Source of the DNA: Apoderus coryli
Lineage: Eukaryota; Arthropoda; Insecta; Coleoptera; Attelabidae
DNA: 64,000 bases
NCBI GenBank assembly: GCA_911728435.2
Contig: OU452205.1
Location: 8,996,260-9,060,259, forward strand
Direction of reading: 5' to 3'
Both the position numbers and the translations under genes were made by a program. Shown here in pieces: positions 45,670 to 56,695 of the stretch; the stretch's first letter is position 1; the number at the start of each line of letters is the position of its first letter. The notes under the pieces were generated by a model. The model was not told the origin of the DNA, did not search any database, and saw nothing but the letters and a program-made list of their open reading frames with translations.

Positions 45670-46290
45670 AAAACCTTGTAGAAATATAAAGGGAGTTTTC
45701 CTTACAATGAAAACTCTTGTAGTATTCCCGTATCACATTTCATCATTTTATATGTATCTCCTAACCTATAACCAACCATCAAATATCATGTAAATTACTA
45801 TTCTGAGAAGCGGTATTAAAAACCTCTTCATGAAATACTAATAATACATTAATACAAGTACAATGTAAATCGTTTTAGCATTCAATTTGGGCACACGATT
45901 AACATCAAACTTAATTACAGATTAGAAATTAATAAACATAATAAATACAAAGAATAATTTATATTCAGCTATAGTTGAAGTGCGTGGGCGTTATTTGAAA
46001 CCAATTTCAATCTACGGAGTTTATAAGATACAGCAAAAAGAATGAAATTTAGAATAGATAATATAAGGAAAAATAGGATACAACTGACAGCAAGAGAAAG
46101 TCTTGCACCAATTTTTTATGTACGGTAAAATAGTTTACTTATGTCGGTATCTTTATGCTCTTTGAATCGTTTACGTTTATATTGAGCACATGGACACATC
46201 TACCATAACTGGCATACAAATTTTAATTTGGTAGCGTTTAACTTGGGGTTGCCAAATTTTCAATTTTTTTTTAATTTTCTATTGTTCTTT
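45670..46290. other. No recognised gene
   Basis: No supported feature. Confidence 0.4.
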
Positions 46291-46294
46291 TCAG

Positions 46295-46462
46295 CGTTTT
46301 TATTGCTTCCTCGTCGGCTTTAAATCACGGATTCAATATCAAAATTGCGTCAGCGTCGGTCGTTCGCCTTCACACAGTGTCGTCCATCTATGTAGATATC
46401 GATATGCATTTTGTGAGCCAATGTGCAGTTTATCCACCGAGTATTCGCCTGATACTGTAAAG
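46295..46462 (+). CDS. Candidate spliced exon, 168 bases, phase 0
   Basis: Preceded by a long pyrimidine tract and CTTTTCAG (46294) and followed by GTAAAG|GTAAAA. The stretch is rich in CpG, unlike its surroundings, and 56 codons long without a stop in the frame starting at the acceptor. The +1 frame is also open until the last codon, and part of the minus strand is open ('YSVDKLHIGSQNAYRYLHRW'). The coding frame and even the strand are thus uncertain. A 5' UTR exon or promoter-proximal exon would explain the CpG content equally well. No family recognised. Confidence 0.3.
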
Positions 46463-47635
46463 GTAAAAATTACTTTTTCTACTAGCAATTCGTGCAGAAA
46501 GCAGCACCCATATAATAAGCATGCGGAAATTTAAAATAAACACAACTACTTAATGTTTGTGTACGAGTATATTATTTTATTTGACAGGTTAATGCTTTCT
46601 CATGCATTTTGGTGTCACAGTTTTTAAGTATAAGCGCGATAATTCAGTGCAGAGACGGCATATTTTTGATAATCATTCGCCATTCGTGTTGGCAGTTAAA
46701 TATTGAGAAAATATTTTATAACAATTTCAAAATGAGCTGAGAAGGTTGGTGGAATATAGGGAAACTATGACTAATAATGAAAATAATGCGATTTTACTGT
46801 TGTAAATAAACTGTCATTTTCACAACGAGTTTTAAGTCGAACAAATGATAATTTATCACCAAAAATCTAATACAAATTATTTAATTAAAAGCTAGGTAAC
46901 TACTACGCTTGGACTTTTTCTGTTGTGTAAGTAAAATGTTATCAAGTAAAGCAATCTACATAGTTATCCTTATTACGTGCTTTACAGATTATTTTTGTTT
47001 TCTAATTTTATTTTAGACTTTTCGAACATCTTTATTTCAAAGAGAATATTATTTATTTTGTAATTTATCAATTCAAAATTTTGCTATCTTGTATAGTTTT
47101 ATTTATGCGCTGTATTTTGTAAGATTTTGTGTTTCGTTCCAGTTTTAGCTTTGAGAAATAAGAGTTTTATAGACACTAACTTCTAAAAATAATGCCGAAC
47201 AAAAAAAAAATATAGGAGATTCGAAATTCTAATTATTTTTAAACACAATCTAAAATGGCCTGCGTTTTAGAACTCTCTGGATTTTTATCTATACAGGATC
47301 TACAAACACAACAAAATTCTGGGTGTTTCAATAAAAACAAAGCTATTTGATAAGTTACACTTCTCTGGGATACCCTATATCCTTGTTATTGATTTTAGAG
47401 ATTAAGGTCCTTCACACATTTCTTAGATGGCAAGGAATTACAATTTATCGAAAACCATCATTCAAAAATTTTTAAATTTCTAAAATTAACACATTTGGGT
47501 TTAGAATATGTGTCGAAAGAGCTTAAATTGCGTAATGTCTTATGGTAAAAACAAATACCGCCCGCATGTCCGCATCCTCACACTCCTGTTAGCATAACAT
47601 TTTATTTATTTATTAATTCATCTTGAACATGCCCA
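46463..47635. other. No recognised gene
   Basis: No supported feature. Confidence 0.4.
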
Positions 47636-47639
47636 TGTG

Positions 47640-48420
47640 TAGAGACATTTACGCGTGATGTGCTAATACATAAAATATAAAATGTTCATAAAACAATACA
47701 ACATACGTTAAAACAAACATAATTTACACAACTCCCCTATTCTACATTAACGTAACTTGACTAATAGCTTGGGGCAACTTGTTATAGAAAATAGGGCTAC
47801 AATAATTTCTGTTATAACTACCATGTTTAATTCTTAAAAATTATAATATTTTTTTATTAATAGACATTTGCCCTACATCCTCGCGATATCCCAAACCGAA
47901 CATTGTTCTCTGCAATGCAAAAATTCTGCAGCGTGACCTTATAACAAAAGCTCATAATGACAATGCGATAAAAATCAAGTGAGTGGTAGACTCGCTCATA
48001 ATGGCACTGTTCGGAACCGGTTTAGCTATTCTTCTACTTAAATATATGTTTGTTGTGAGTTTTTTCGATAGCTTTTCAATATGGCGCTGCCACATAAGCC
48101 TCTGGTTCAGGTGGACACCCAGAAAATCAACAGAACTGCTCTCAGCAATACCAGACAAGTTCTTAAAAGTAAAAATGCGTGTCTTGGATTTGTTTTCATT
48201 TAGTTTAAGTTTGTTTGTTTTAAACCATTCGTTTGCGCTATCCTTGACCAAACACAGACTTTGCTCTATAGAATCGCAAGATTTTGATTTGAAACTGTTA
48301 GTGAAGTGTCATCGGCAAAAAGCAGAAGTTCAGCCCTAGGTCCCACTTCAACATCGTTTATGTATGTAATAGTTGGACCCAGAACAGACCCCTGTCGCAC
48401 TCCATATTGCGTAACCTAAA
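47640..48420 (-). mobile_element. Non-LTR retrotransposon relic (minus strand)
   Basis: From high to low coordinate the minus strand encodes 'TQYGVRQGSVLGPT' (RT block with GVRQGS), 'ELLLFADDTSLTVSNQ' (catalytic FADD), a frameshift near 48250, then the open part 'EWFKTNKLKLNENKSKTRIF' and 'VDFLGVHLNQRLMWQRHI'. The damaged 3' region reads 'LQRTMFGLGYREDVG' and 'SPIFYNKLPQAIS'. Motifs fit the R1/Jockey group. The 5' part of ORF2 is missing. Confidence 0.75.
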
Positions 48421-48429
48421 ACCTGACTT

Positions 48430-49828
48430 CTTGTTCAGTTCTTTTTAGATGAAACTTGACTTGCCATTTTAGTTGACTCTGGAGCAAAAACTGTAAGAAG
48501 GAGATGCTTGACGTGTTATATTGGGTGAAACACAATTAAAAAAGGTATAAAAATGACTTAATATAATGGCTGTTCCATTTAAAAAATTATAAAACATTAT
48601 TCTTATTTTCAAAGTTAAAATTTTCTCATAAAACTCTTCTTTTTGTATATCATAATAAGGTTTAAATTTAAACAAATGTTTTGGAATCGAGAACTTCACA
48701 TTAAAATGGAGAATGGATTCTACTTTAGTTACATATTATACATTCAACTCCTCTCCGATATGGACTACTTCAAGAAATATAATTATTTATATTTTTTTCA
48801 CCCTTTAATTCGTAAAGCACCCTGTATACAACATCAATAAAACCAAAACTATAAAAACAGTGGGTCAATCAATTCCCAACTATTTACAAAATCATATTCA
48901 GGTACTATTTGTTGCAATATAATCAAATAATTGGGACAAAGAACCTTAATTAGCATTTATAAAATTTCCTTTGTCTTAAATTGTGTTTGACAACATTGGA
49001 CATCAGCTTTGCAAAGAAGCAATCTTAAGCCATCTTTGTGTATTGTTAAAATCATCATTTAACTATATGTACAGAATGTATAATAAACAAATCATTCGGT
49101 ATGGCCTACTAACTTCAGTCACATACTTATTCATTTTTAATTTGTCATTTAGGTTTGCCATCTGCAAGTGAATGCTTTCCATCCTATTCTCTATTAACTT
49201 AAAACCTTTCTTTGGACTAGAGGTAAAGTATCATAATAATAAATTAAGTGCATAGCTGCTGCATTTTTGAAATGTATTTTAAAATCCTTAATACATTCTC
49301 CTTATATTATGTTTTATAAAGTTACTATCACCAAGAGTTTGTTGTTTACTAATATAAAATAGAAATAATGCTTAAATATGGTCTTGAATAATACAAGTAT
49401 GAAAGTCAAGATTAGTTAGGATTATAAATCATATTCAAATGCTTAAAGAATTAGTCCATACTGACAGTGGAATGATTACCTACTATATTCTTATTATAAT
49501 AATTATTCTAATCTCGTTTTTTAATTCACTATTCATACCTTCATATGCACTTTTGTAAAACGACATTTTTGTTTTGTAGACGCTAAAAATTTGAAAATCA
49601 CGAGTGCAATAGGTAATTTTAATTTTGCACATTTTAACAGTTGCCTTAAAAGGACCTGCTTATTTAGGACTGTGTTTATTACAATTTAAATAAAGAATTC
49701 TGTAAAATGCAATAAGCTTGGAGCGACACTAAATGTACCAGAACAGTAATTTCATTTAGTATTTTAAACTTTAGTTTATGTTAAAAATTTGTATAAAAAA
49801 TAAAACAATTTGGTTTACAGAGTATACA
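48430..49828. other. No gene; possible small mariner-type remnant
   Basis: CACCCTGTATAC at 48820-48831 is a mariner-type right end; a weak matching start (TATTGGGTGAAACAC, about 48520) could mark a 300-bp MITE. The remainder holds nothing I can support. Confidence 0.35.
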
Positions 49829-49833
49829 GTATA

Positions 49834-50358
49834 CAGGCTGCTCCAAAAATATTGTATAAACTTAAAGAGATTATGGGGGATATTGTGGTAAACAGGTTTT
49901 GCATTATTATAGAGACCCCTAGCAACTGAGCCGTTTTGGCTCTAGCACTAGAGTCATTTTTGCTTAAAAAGTTTCTTATTATTTTTTATTACAAATAATT
50001 TAAAAAAAATTAGAATAATGTTTCAAAGTGACGACCCCAACTGCGTTATATGAATTGAGCCTTCAACGAATTGAAATCGCACCCGTTGGAAAATGTGCGC
50101 AACTTGCTGTACGTGAAGAGAAGCTGCCATCACTCCTCCTCATAATTCTTCTTGGGTGTCTACATGAGTTTCATACACCAACGACTTCATGTAACCTCAG
50201 AAGAAAAAATCCATTTCACGAATGTCGAGCGTTGGTCTTTTACGCAAAAAAAAAAGTCTGCAGCCAAAACGGCTCATTTTTGACAGAGGTCTCTATACAA
50301 AAGTTGTGCACCACAATGTCCTCCGTACCGTAAGGCACAGCCTTTTTGAAACACCGTG
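49834..50358 (-). mobile_element. Mariner-superfamily deletion derivative
   Basis: TA-flanked; starts CAGGCTGCTCCAAAAATATT and ends AAACACCGTG. Divergent TIRs of about 100 bases share 'GAGCCGTTTTGGCT'. Inside, the minus strand encodes 'SLVYETHVDTQEEL', 'ASLHVQQVAHIFQRVRFQF', the C-terminal tail of a DDE transposase ('VY.TPV.T.E.L...I...A...I...PGIF.RVR'). The rest of the gene is deleted. Confidence 0.65.
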
Positions 50359-50364
50359 TATGCT

Positions 50365-51030
50365 GCTATCGACATTGCACTAAATTATTACGTTAATTAT
50401 TACAATATTAAAATAAATAGTGATGTTGCTTAAAGTGCCAATTAATAACTTCTATATAGTTTACCCTACTTATATAGATCTGGCAGTGAATCCACACATA
50501 GAGTCCAATTTCATATTGTAATATCAGTGGTCTAATGTGCGAGACCGACGCTATTTGCATTCGGCAGTTTTATTTCACAAAATTTTGTTTTACTAGTCAC
50601 TTCCATATTTATGGGACAAAATTAAGTTTCGTACTTCAGAGGACTTATTTCACCACCACACCACACATAAAACGACCCTTTTTGAACGGAGTTATACATT
50701 TAATATGTGTATTTATAACAATATTCCTCTGAGCCTCAAAAAATAAAGCCTTCGTACAATTACTAGCACTGTATGGTATTTATTTATGAGTTTATTTATT
50801 GCATCTATTTTTATCTTTTTTTACTTTTGTGTAAGTGTTCGTAGCATTAAGGGGTTTGCCTTTGATCAATTGAAAAATTGTTGTCAACCTCTTTTTGCTC
50901 TTTATTTCTCGATTGTGAAGATGTAATGTACTCATCGCAAAATTGAGCAAATAAAATTACTATTATCATTATAATATAAATTGGTCTATTCTATTATTGC
51001 TAGTTTGTACCAAAGATTAATATCATCAAA
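50365..51030. other. No recognised gene
   Basis: No supported feature. Confidence 0.4.
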
Positions 51031-51032
51031 TA

Positions 51033-51266
51033 CAGGGTGGTCTACATGAAATTAACAGGCTCATTTAAAAATTCGCCTAATATTATGAATATGTGCATTT
51101 TCCACGAAAACGGCAAGAGTTATCCATAGGAAAGTATTATAATATTTGACAGATAATTACTTTGTGCATCTAATTTTGACCTCATATACCGGGTGTTCCA
51201 TTTCAAATAAACAAGTTATTAGAATTAAACTTTACGTTCATATAACTTATATTATTGGACACCCTG
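51033..51266. mobile_element. Small TIR element (MITE)
   Basis: TA-flanked, CAGGGTGGTCTAC at left and TTGGACACCCTG at right. A second 'ACCGGGTGTTCCATTTC' inside may be an older end. Confidence 0.45.
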
Positions 51267-51501
51267 TATTTAGTATTGGGGTTTTTTTTTACATTTGGCG
51301 TAACAAGTGATGAGTGGGTATATTTATCAGCACAGACTGGCTTAAAAAGAACAAACGTATAGGTGTGAATTTTTTCATTCCAATTATGTCTATATTTTTA
51401 TATAAATTAAAATATTTAAAAAACTGTCAGGTTTAGGTGAAATGTACTTTTATGAAGGTTAGGTTTATTTTGAACGGGGAATCTAAAAATATATTCATAT
51501 A

Positions 51502-51669
51502 CAGGGCATTCCATTTAAAAAAATACAACTATGGTTCATTTCTTATATTTGGGACACAATAGTTTTAATATGTAGCCATAAATTATTTTTATCGGACTCA
51601 TGATAAAACTTTTAGGAAATTAAATAGTTTAGCCAAACTATTCCGTGTCGTATGGCGTGAATAACCCTG
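51502..51669. mobile_element. Small TIR element (MITE)
   Basis: TA-flanked, CAGGGCATTCCATTTAAA at left and GAATAACCCTG at right; 168 bp, no coding capacity. Confidence 0.4.
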
Positions 51670-51674
51670 TATAT

Positions 51675-52485
51675 TAGTCATGTCTTTCAAATGATACAAT
51701 AGGTTCAAATATGAAAAGCTTGAATTCAAAATGTTTTAATGTAATATTATCTATAAAATTATAAAAAAACGTCTACATAATGATCTAAATTTACATTCTG
51801 TCCATGGATCCTGATTATTGTGCGCTCATAATGGTTGTAATGTTCGCAGAATAAACATGCTTGTCTGTATCGATTTTATTTCTTCAACTAGGTATAGAGC
51901 ATTCATTTGGAACTGGCCTGTGTGATGATTTACTGCCCGATTTTCATATGTACCAAGTGTCCAACTCTCGGTGTTTCGTTGTTTCGTATGAACTGTATAT
52001 TTTATAGACTTCTAATTTCTGAATTCTTAGATTCCATTAAATATTTCATACCTCTAAAATATTTTTAGTTAGTTGTTCAACTTGATATATTTTTCCACCT
52101 GCGTACCACAAAACACTTACAGTTTCACAATTAATAATGTTAATAGTGTAGGTACATATTTTAAACGATTTAAATGCATTTTTAATTAAAGGGTATTGAA
52201 TACTTATTATTTAAAGTGACTGCAACTTGTCAACGATGTTGCAACCATTAACTATATAATGGCATAATATTATATCTGAAATTTCTGTTAAAAACCGGTT
52301 CCATTGCCCGTGGATCTTCTAACATTGGCTCTGTAACTTAGCAATGGAAAAATTTGATAACTTGATTTTGAAATTGATATCTGAAATCTTTGTTTCGTTT
52401 CATGGATCGAAAAAACAAGACGCGTTTTTTTATCTAAGAAACCATAACTAATAGTACTTACTTATGCATGGTAGGTATACAGACT
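51675..52485. other. No recognised gene
   Basis: No supported feature. Confidence 0.4.
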
Positions 52486-52488
52486 TTA

Positions 52489-54192
52489 CACAGTAAAAAA
52501 TATCGACATGGTAAAAATCATTTCTGCAGTGGTAAATAAAAGTAGTGTTAAATTTAACACTCGGATCAATATAATTTACCACAATTTTACACTCATATGG
52601 GACCAAAGTTGTGGTATAAAAGTTGCATGTGAATTCAACTCTCTTAAAAGTTAATTTTGTCGAATGGGTGTTATTTTATTATAAGTTTACACTCTATGAT
52701 AAAAATTAAATACAATAACACGATATCAGCGTACAATAAACCCCTCTAAAAAGTTGTTTGAACACACCGAGTCTAAAATTTGCTTTATAATTGTTTTTTT
52801 TACACGACAAACACACACACGGTACAGAGTTCAATCTTGAATGCCGGCAGGTCACATGTCATTTCATATTTTTATTTAATTCGGGGATTTTTCGGCTTTT
52901 TGGTCTTACATTTTACGTTGTGAATTACTGAATAATAGAATAGAATTATGTCACTAATATCTAAACTATATAATATAAAAATAAAGCAAAGTTCTGCAAA
53001 GTGCCAAATGAGAGTGGGTGTTATCAGGATCTGGTTAAATTGGGTAAGTACCTACATATTGAAATTAATAGAAACAGCTAGGTAAGTAAGTAGATTTTTA
53101 ACAAAGTACTTAGGTATTATAGGATTGGTACAGATTTCTGTTCCTTGTAGCTTTTAAATAATTCGAATAATAATAATAACAGATTGCAGATTTTTACCTT
53201 ATACTCTTGAAGTTTAGGAGATCCCAATGGTGAACAATGAAATTATGTTTAGTATTAATATTAGTATATTGCTATGTAAACCATTATAGTATATGTACCA
53301 TTAAGGTGTCATTTTGTTCAACTAAATAGTTATAATAATAAACAAGTAGATGAGTAGTACCTATATTAGGCGTATTAATTAACGATAGATAATATTTGAG
53401 ATTTTCAATCTTTTATATTGTTACAAAGCATATTTTTGTTTAGTGTTTATGGTTAATATACTACATTGTTAAACCATAGCAGGTTATGTACTATATCGTT
53501 GATTGAAATATTTAATAATTGTTTAAATATTTCAATCAACGACTATATTAAGGTTGCCATTTTGTCCAAATAGTTTGAATTATAATTTGTGTTATAAATT
53601 ATAAATCGTATATTCAACATTGTCATTATTCATTCAGAAACCTTTTCCAAGTGATTTGAAAAATGTAAGTATATTATATTAGGGGCTGGTACTTTCGGCT
53701 TTGATTAAGTCATTCAATCATGTATCAAACTAAGCGAAGGTTTATAATGGCAAACATCTTGCACAATTTTAACATAAAATTTCAAATGCCTGGTTATTTT
53801 GATAGATAATGATAAATGACGTAAACGCGTGGAAAGTATATACTAACCATGGGTAGAAATTGTTACACCCGCTATAGCAAAATCACACCCAAACGGAATG
53901 AAATTCACATTATAATAATATGATATTTACAATAATTAGGCGTAAATTACCATTAAAAGGTGGTTTACTTACAAGTGTCATTGTTTATTTTACACCATTG
54001 TGTGTTAATTTACACGCGATAGTGTAAATGTACCTATCAATAAATTGAAGAATAACACTCATCAGATATAAAAAAAACATTTCAAAATTATCATTTTTAC
54101 CAGATTTAATGATTGGTTAATATACCCGATTGCGTGTGGTCCTATATGTACCACCATTGAGTGTTAAATTTAACACGCAATTTTTTACTGTG
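52489..54192. mobile_element. Unclassified 1.7-kb TIR element
   Basis: Ends CACAGTAAAAAAT and ATTTTTTACTGTG are inverted copies, each next to TA (52487-52488, 54193-54194). The perfect 16-base palindrome GTGTTAAATTTAACAC lies at 52545-52560 and again at 54161-54176, inside each end. Variants of 'GTGTTA/TTTACAC' are scattered through both subterminal regions. An 18-bp perfect hairpin sits inside (53497-53514 with 53524-53541), and 'TTAAGGT..CATTTTGT' occurs twice (53303, 53547). There is no transposase frame, so it is non-autonomous. Superfamily unknown; TA duplication alone suggests Tc1/mariner or a relative. Confidence 0.6.
53497..53541. repeat. Perfect 18-bp hairpin
   Basis: CGTTGATTGAAATATTTA and its inverse complement TAAATATTTCAATCAACG, separated by 9 bases, within the 52.5-54.2 kb element. 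Confidence 0.8.
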
Positions 54193-54199
54193 TACACTA

Positions 54200-54890
54200 C
54201 CATTTAGCCTAGTTGTCCGGAGAGTGAAACCAAGAACTAACTGCTTAGTGTAGACTGGACTTTATTATTGCTAGTATACTTGCGCCTAATGTACAAGACT
54301 GTACAAGACGTTCCAAACACATTTGGTGTTGTTTATAATCGCTGCAACACAGGTGAATTGTGATAAATTTGTCTATTTAATGGTATACAAACAATATTTT
54401 GAAAAAAAGGCATTTACACGCAGAAAGTAGAGCTTCAACTTTTAAACAGTTCCACCCTCAATAGGTTTGACCACTGGAGTCCTTTCTCCGAGTGTCTCTT
54501 TCAACAACACAACCATTAATTTCTCAAGCTTCTTTTTGCACCATACACTGTGTGTTGGTTATATCCGCTACAATAATAACAAAAAACTGTGATTACGCTA
54601 CGTATAGCCAGAATGATATGACTTTGAAAATAAATAATTATTGATTGATGAAAGCTGTTCACTTGCTCTTTCAGGTTCGATGCACAAAAAGTTCCGTTTA
54701 TGCACTGCGATGTTTATATTTAAAATAAACACACATGCAAGTAGATAATAATAATCAAATTCATTTGCCAATCGAAATATGTGGGTCGCTCAATAAAAGG
54801 GTCCACCTCGGAAATTTTTTGCATAAAACGCCGGAACAACTCAATTTTGTTTTTTCTAAAGAAGTAGTCCATATTGAAGTGGAGTAGAAT
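54200..54890. other. No recognised gene
   Basis: No supported feature; the minus-strand frame at 54720-54929 overlaps the repeat that follows and has no motif. Confidence 0.4.
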
Positions 54891-54966
54891 AATTAAATAT
54901 TCTTGAAATAAAAGTCGACCTCCACGCAATAACCTTTAATAAATATTTCAACAAATTACATTTGCC

Positions 54967-55018
54967 GATAGTTACCATACATGTTTCGCAGCACCGGGTT
55001 GCATCATCAGTGGTTATC
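54967..55018 (-). ncRNA. Hammerhead ribozyme motif, left arm
   Basis: Minus strand: GATAACCA, CTGATGA, stem II GCAAC/GCTGC with one mismatch, GAAA, ACATGT, then A and TGGTAACTATC. Same fold as the right-arm copy apart from the stem II mismatch. Confidence 0.6.
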
Positions 55019-55293
55019 AAAGGTTCTTCCGAAAAGCTATATTTTTTTATTATTAGTACATATTTTTATTATTTATGGAAAAATTCATTAACTCATTGTG
55101 TGAAAAAAGTTTATAATTATTTAGTCATAAAAAACGTTTATTTAAAATTATGTACCTATCATATGTTAAGGCATTAAAAATTTTAAAAGATCAAAACTTA
55201 TATTATTCATAATATAAGTCTTTATAATAATAATAATTTTCTTTTTGTAAATCATTGAAAAACTTTAAATTTCGTCAAATTTATTGTTAACGG

Positions 55294-55330
55294 ATTGCAC
55301 TTTCACACAGCTGCTGTGTGAGAGTGCAAT
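55294..55330. repeat. Near-perfect palindrome
   Basis: ATTGCACTTTCACACAGC and its inverse complement around a single central T, one mismatch. It lies at the inner edge of the right Penelope repeat. Confidence 0.75.
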
Positions 55331-55391
55331 GAATTTTTCCATAAATAATAAAAATATGTACTAATAATAAAAGCTTTCAGTAAGAACCTAT

Positions 55392-55443
55392 GATAACCAC
55401 TGATGATGCAGCCCGGTGCTGCGAAACATGTATGGTAACTATC
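55392..55443 (+). ncRNA. Hammerhead ribozyme motif, right arm (best copy)
   Basis: CTGATGA at 55400-55406, perfect 5-bp stem II GCAGC/GCTGC with loop CCGGT, GAAA at 55423-55426, and stem III palindrome ACATGT. The cleavage-site A is at 55432. Stem I has two 4-bp helices: ACCA with TGGT, and GATA with TATC, separated by a three-base bulge AAC. All conserved core bases are present; one unpaired T precedes stem II. Such minimal ribozymes with a very short self-complementary stem III are known from Penelope-like elements and are thought to cleave best as dimers. Confidence 0.75.
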
Positions 55444-55649
55444 GACAAATGTAATTTGTTGAAATATTTATTAAAAGTTATTGTGTGGAGGTCGACTTTT
55501 ATTTCAAGAATATTGAATTTTGTTTGTTGATATATACAAGGTGTCCTATGTCCCATTAGAATATTTCAGACGACTTAGAATTGAATTTCAAAAATTTCGA
55601 TATCTGTATTGTTCAATATGGTCTATTTATGTATAACATAACAGAATCG

Positions 55650-56040
55650 ACCGACATATTTAAAATTTTCTTAGATCATTCGATGCAGTATAGTTTCGTG
55701 ACAAATATTTCCAAGTTTCATGCAGATCCACCGTCTCGTTTGCCAGCAATTGGAATTTAAAAATTTACAAATATATATGGGTTTTGTCTCAATTTTCTCA
55801 AAAACAGTCTTGGGAGTCGCTCCCACCTAGATCGTTTAATGCAATATGGTTTTATATCAAACATTTCCAAGTTTCATGGAGATCCTCCGGCTAGTTTGCT
55901 AGCAATTGGAATTTGAAAATTTACAAGAATATGGGTTTTCCTCAATTTTCTCAAAAACTAACTCTTCGGAGTCGCAGCGTAGCTTCAGGAAAAAAGTTTC
56001 ATTAAGATCTACCATTCGGTTTGCTACCAGTTAAATTTTC
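55650..56040. repeat. Tandem repeat, period about 165 bases
   Basis: 'ATTTCCAAGTTTCATG.AGAT' followed by 'TTTGC.AGCAATTGGAATTT' and 'CTCAATTTTCTCAAAAAC' occurs at about 55706 and again at about 55866. A partial third copy ('TTTCATTAAGATCTACC') begins near 56007. Non-coding. Confidence 0.6.
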
Positions 56041-56093
56041 ATTTTGTTAGAAATCTACTCTATATATTTTTTTTAATACATACCTACGTAGGC

Positions 56094-56630
56094 AAAGAAA
56101 GCAATGGTAAAACTTTCAAACATCTGGAAAAGCCACGACATCTCAATTAACACCAAAATGAGGTTGGTCAGAAGCCTGATCTTCTCAATTTTTCTCTACG
56201 GGTCAGAATGCTGGACACTAAAACAGTCGGATAAGAATAAAATAGACGCTTTCGAAATGTTCTGTTGGCGTAGAATGCTGAGAGTGTCGTGGACCGAAAA
56301 GAGGACCAATCAATCCATTCTGGATCAACTAAAAATAAAGAAGAGACTACGCACAATAGTAGTAGAAAAAATTGCCAAATTTTTTGGCCATGTAGTGAGG
56401 AGGAACGGATTAGAAAGACTCACTTTGGAGGGTTGGGTAAATGGCAAAAGATCCCGAGGAAGGTCCCCAACAAGATATACAGACCTTATAACGAATATTA
56501 CGGAGGAAAACTTAACACAAACATTCAAATTGGCCGAAGATCGACAACAATGGAAAGCCATTACAAAAGATAGCCCATGATCACGATGCTCGCAGTCGAG
56601 CTCCCGACCAAGAAGAAGAAGAAGGTATTT
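56094..56630 (+). mobile_element. RTE-type LINE 3' end
   Basis: An intact open frame (56104-56578) encodes the C-terminal end of ORF2: 'MVKLSNIWKSHDISINTKMR', 'SLIFSIFLYGSECWTLKQSD', 'IDAFEMFCWRRMLRVSWTEK' and 'FFGHVVRRNG'. These are hallmark blocks after the RT in insect RTE/BovB-like elements. The element ends after the stop with 'GACCAAGAAGAAGAAGAAGG' (about 56607-56626), the simple-repeat tail typical for this clade. It is 5'-truncated just before 'AMVKLSNIW'. The open frame suggests a fairly recent insertion. Confidence 0.8.
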
Positions 56631-56695
56631 ATAGTTTTTCTAAGAAAAGTGGTTCATTAAATACATTTGGTTCATATGTATATTCATTTAATATA

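Larger units (their letters stand above)
54896..55514. mobile_element. Inverted pair of Penelope-like terminal repeats
   Basis: Arms of about 190 bases: 54896-55089 and 55328-55514, highly similar ('TCTTGAAATAAAAGTCGACC' outermost, 'TATGGAAAAATTCATT' innermost). Each arm contains a complete hammerhead motif pointing away from the centre. The 240-base centre has no ORF of note and ends in a near-perfect 37-base palindrome (55294-55330). Confidence 0.75.

Noticed and set aside
56168..56573. Overlapping frames (56168-56356 minus, 56289-56573 plus, 56325-56561 minus)
   Set aside because: Shadows of the RTE ORF2 frame at 56104-56578.
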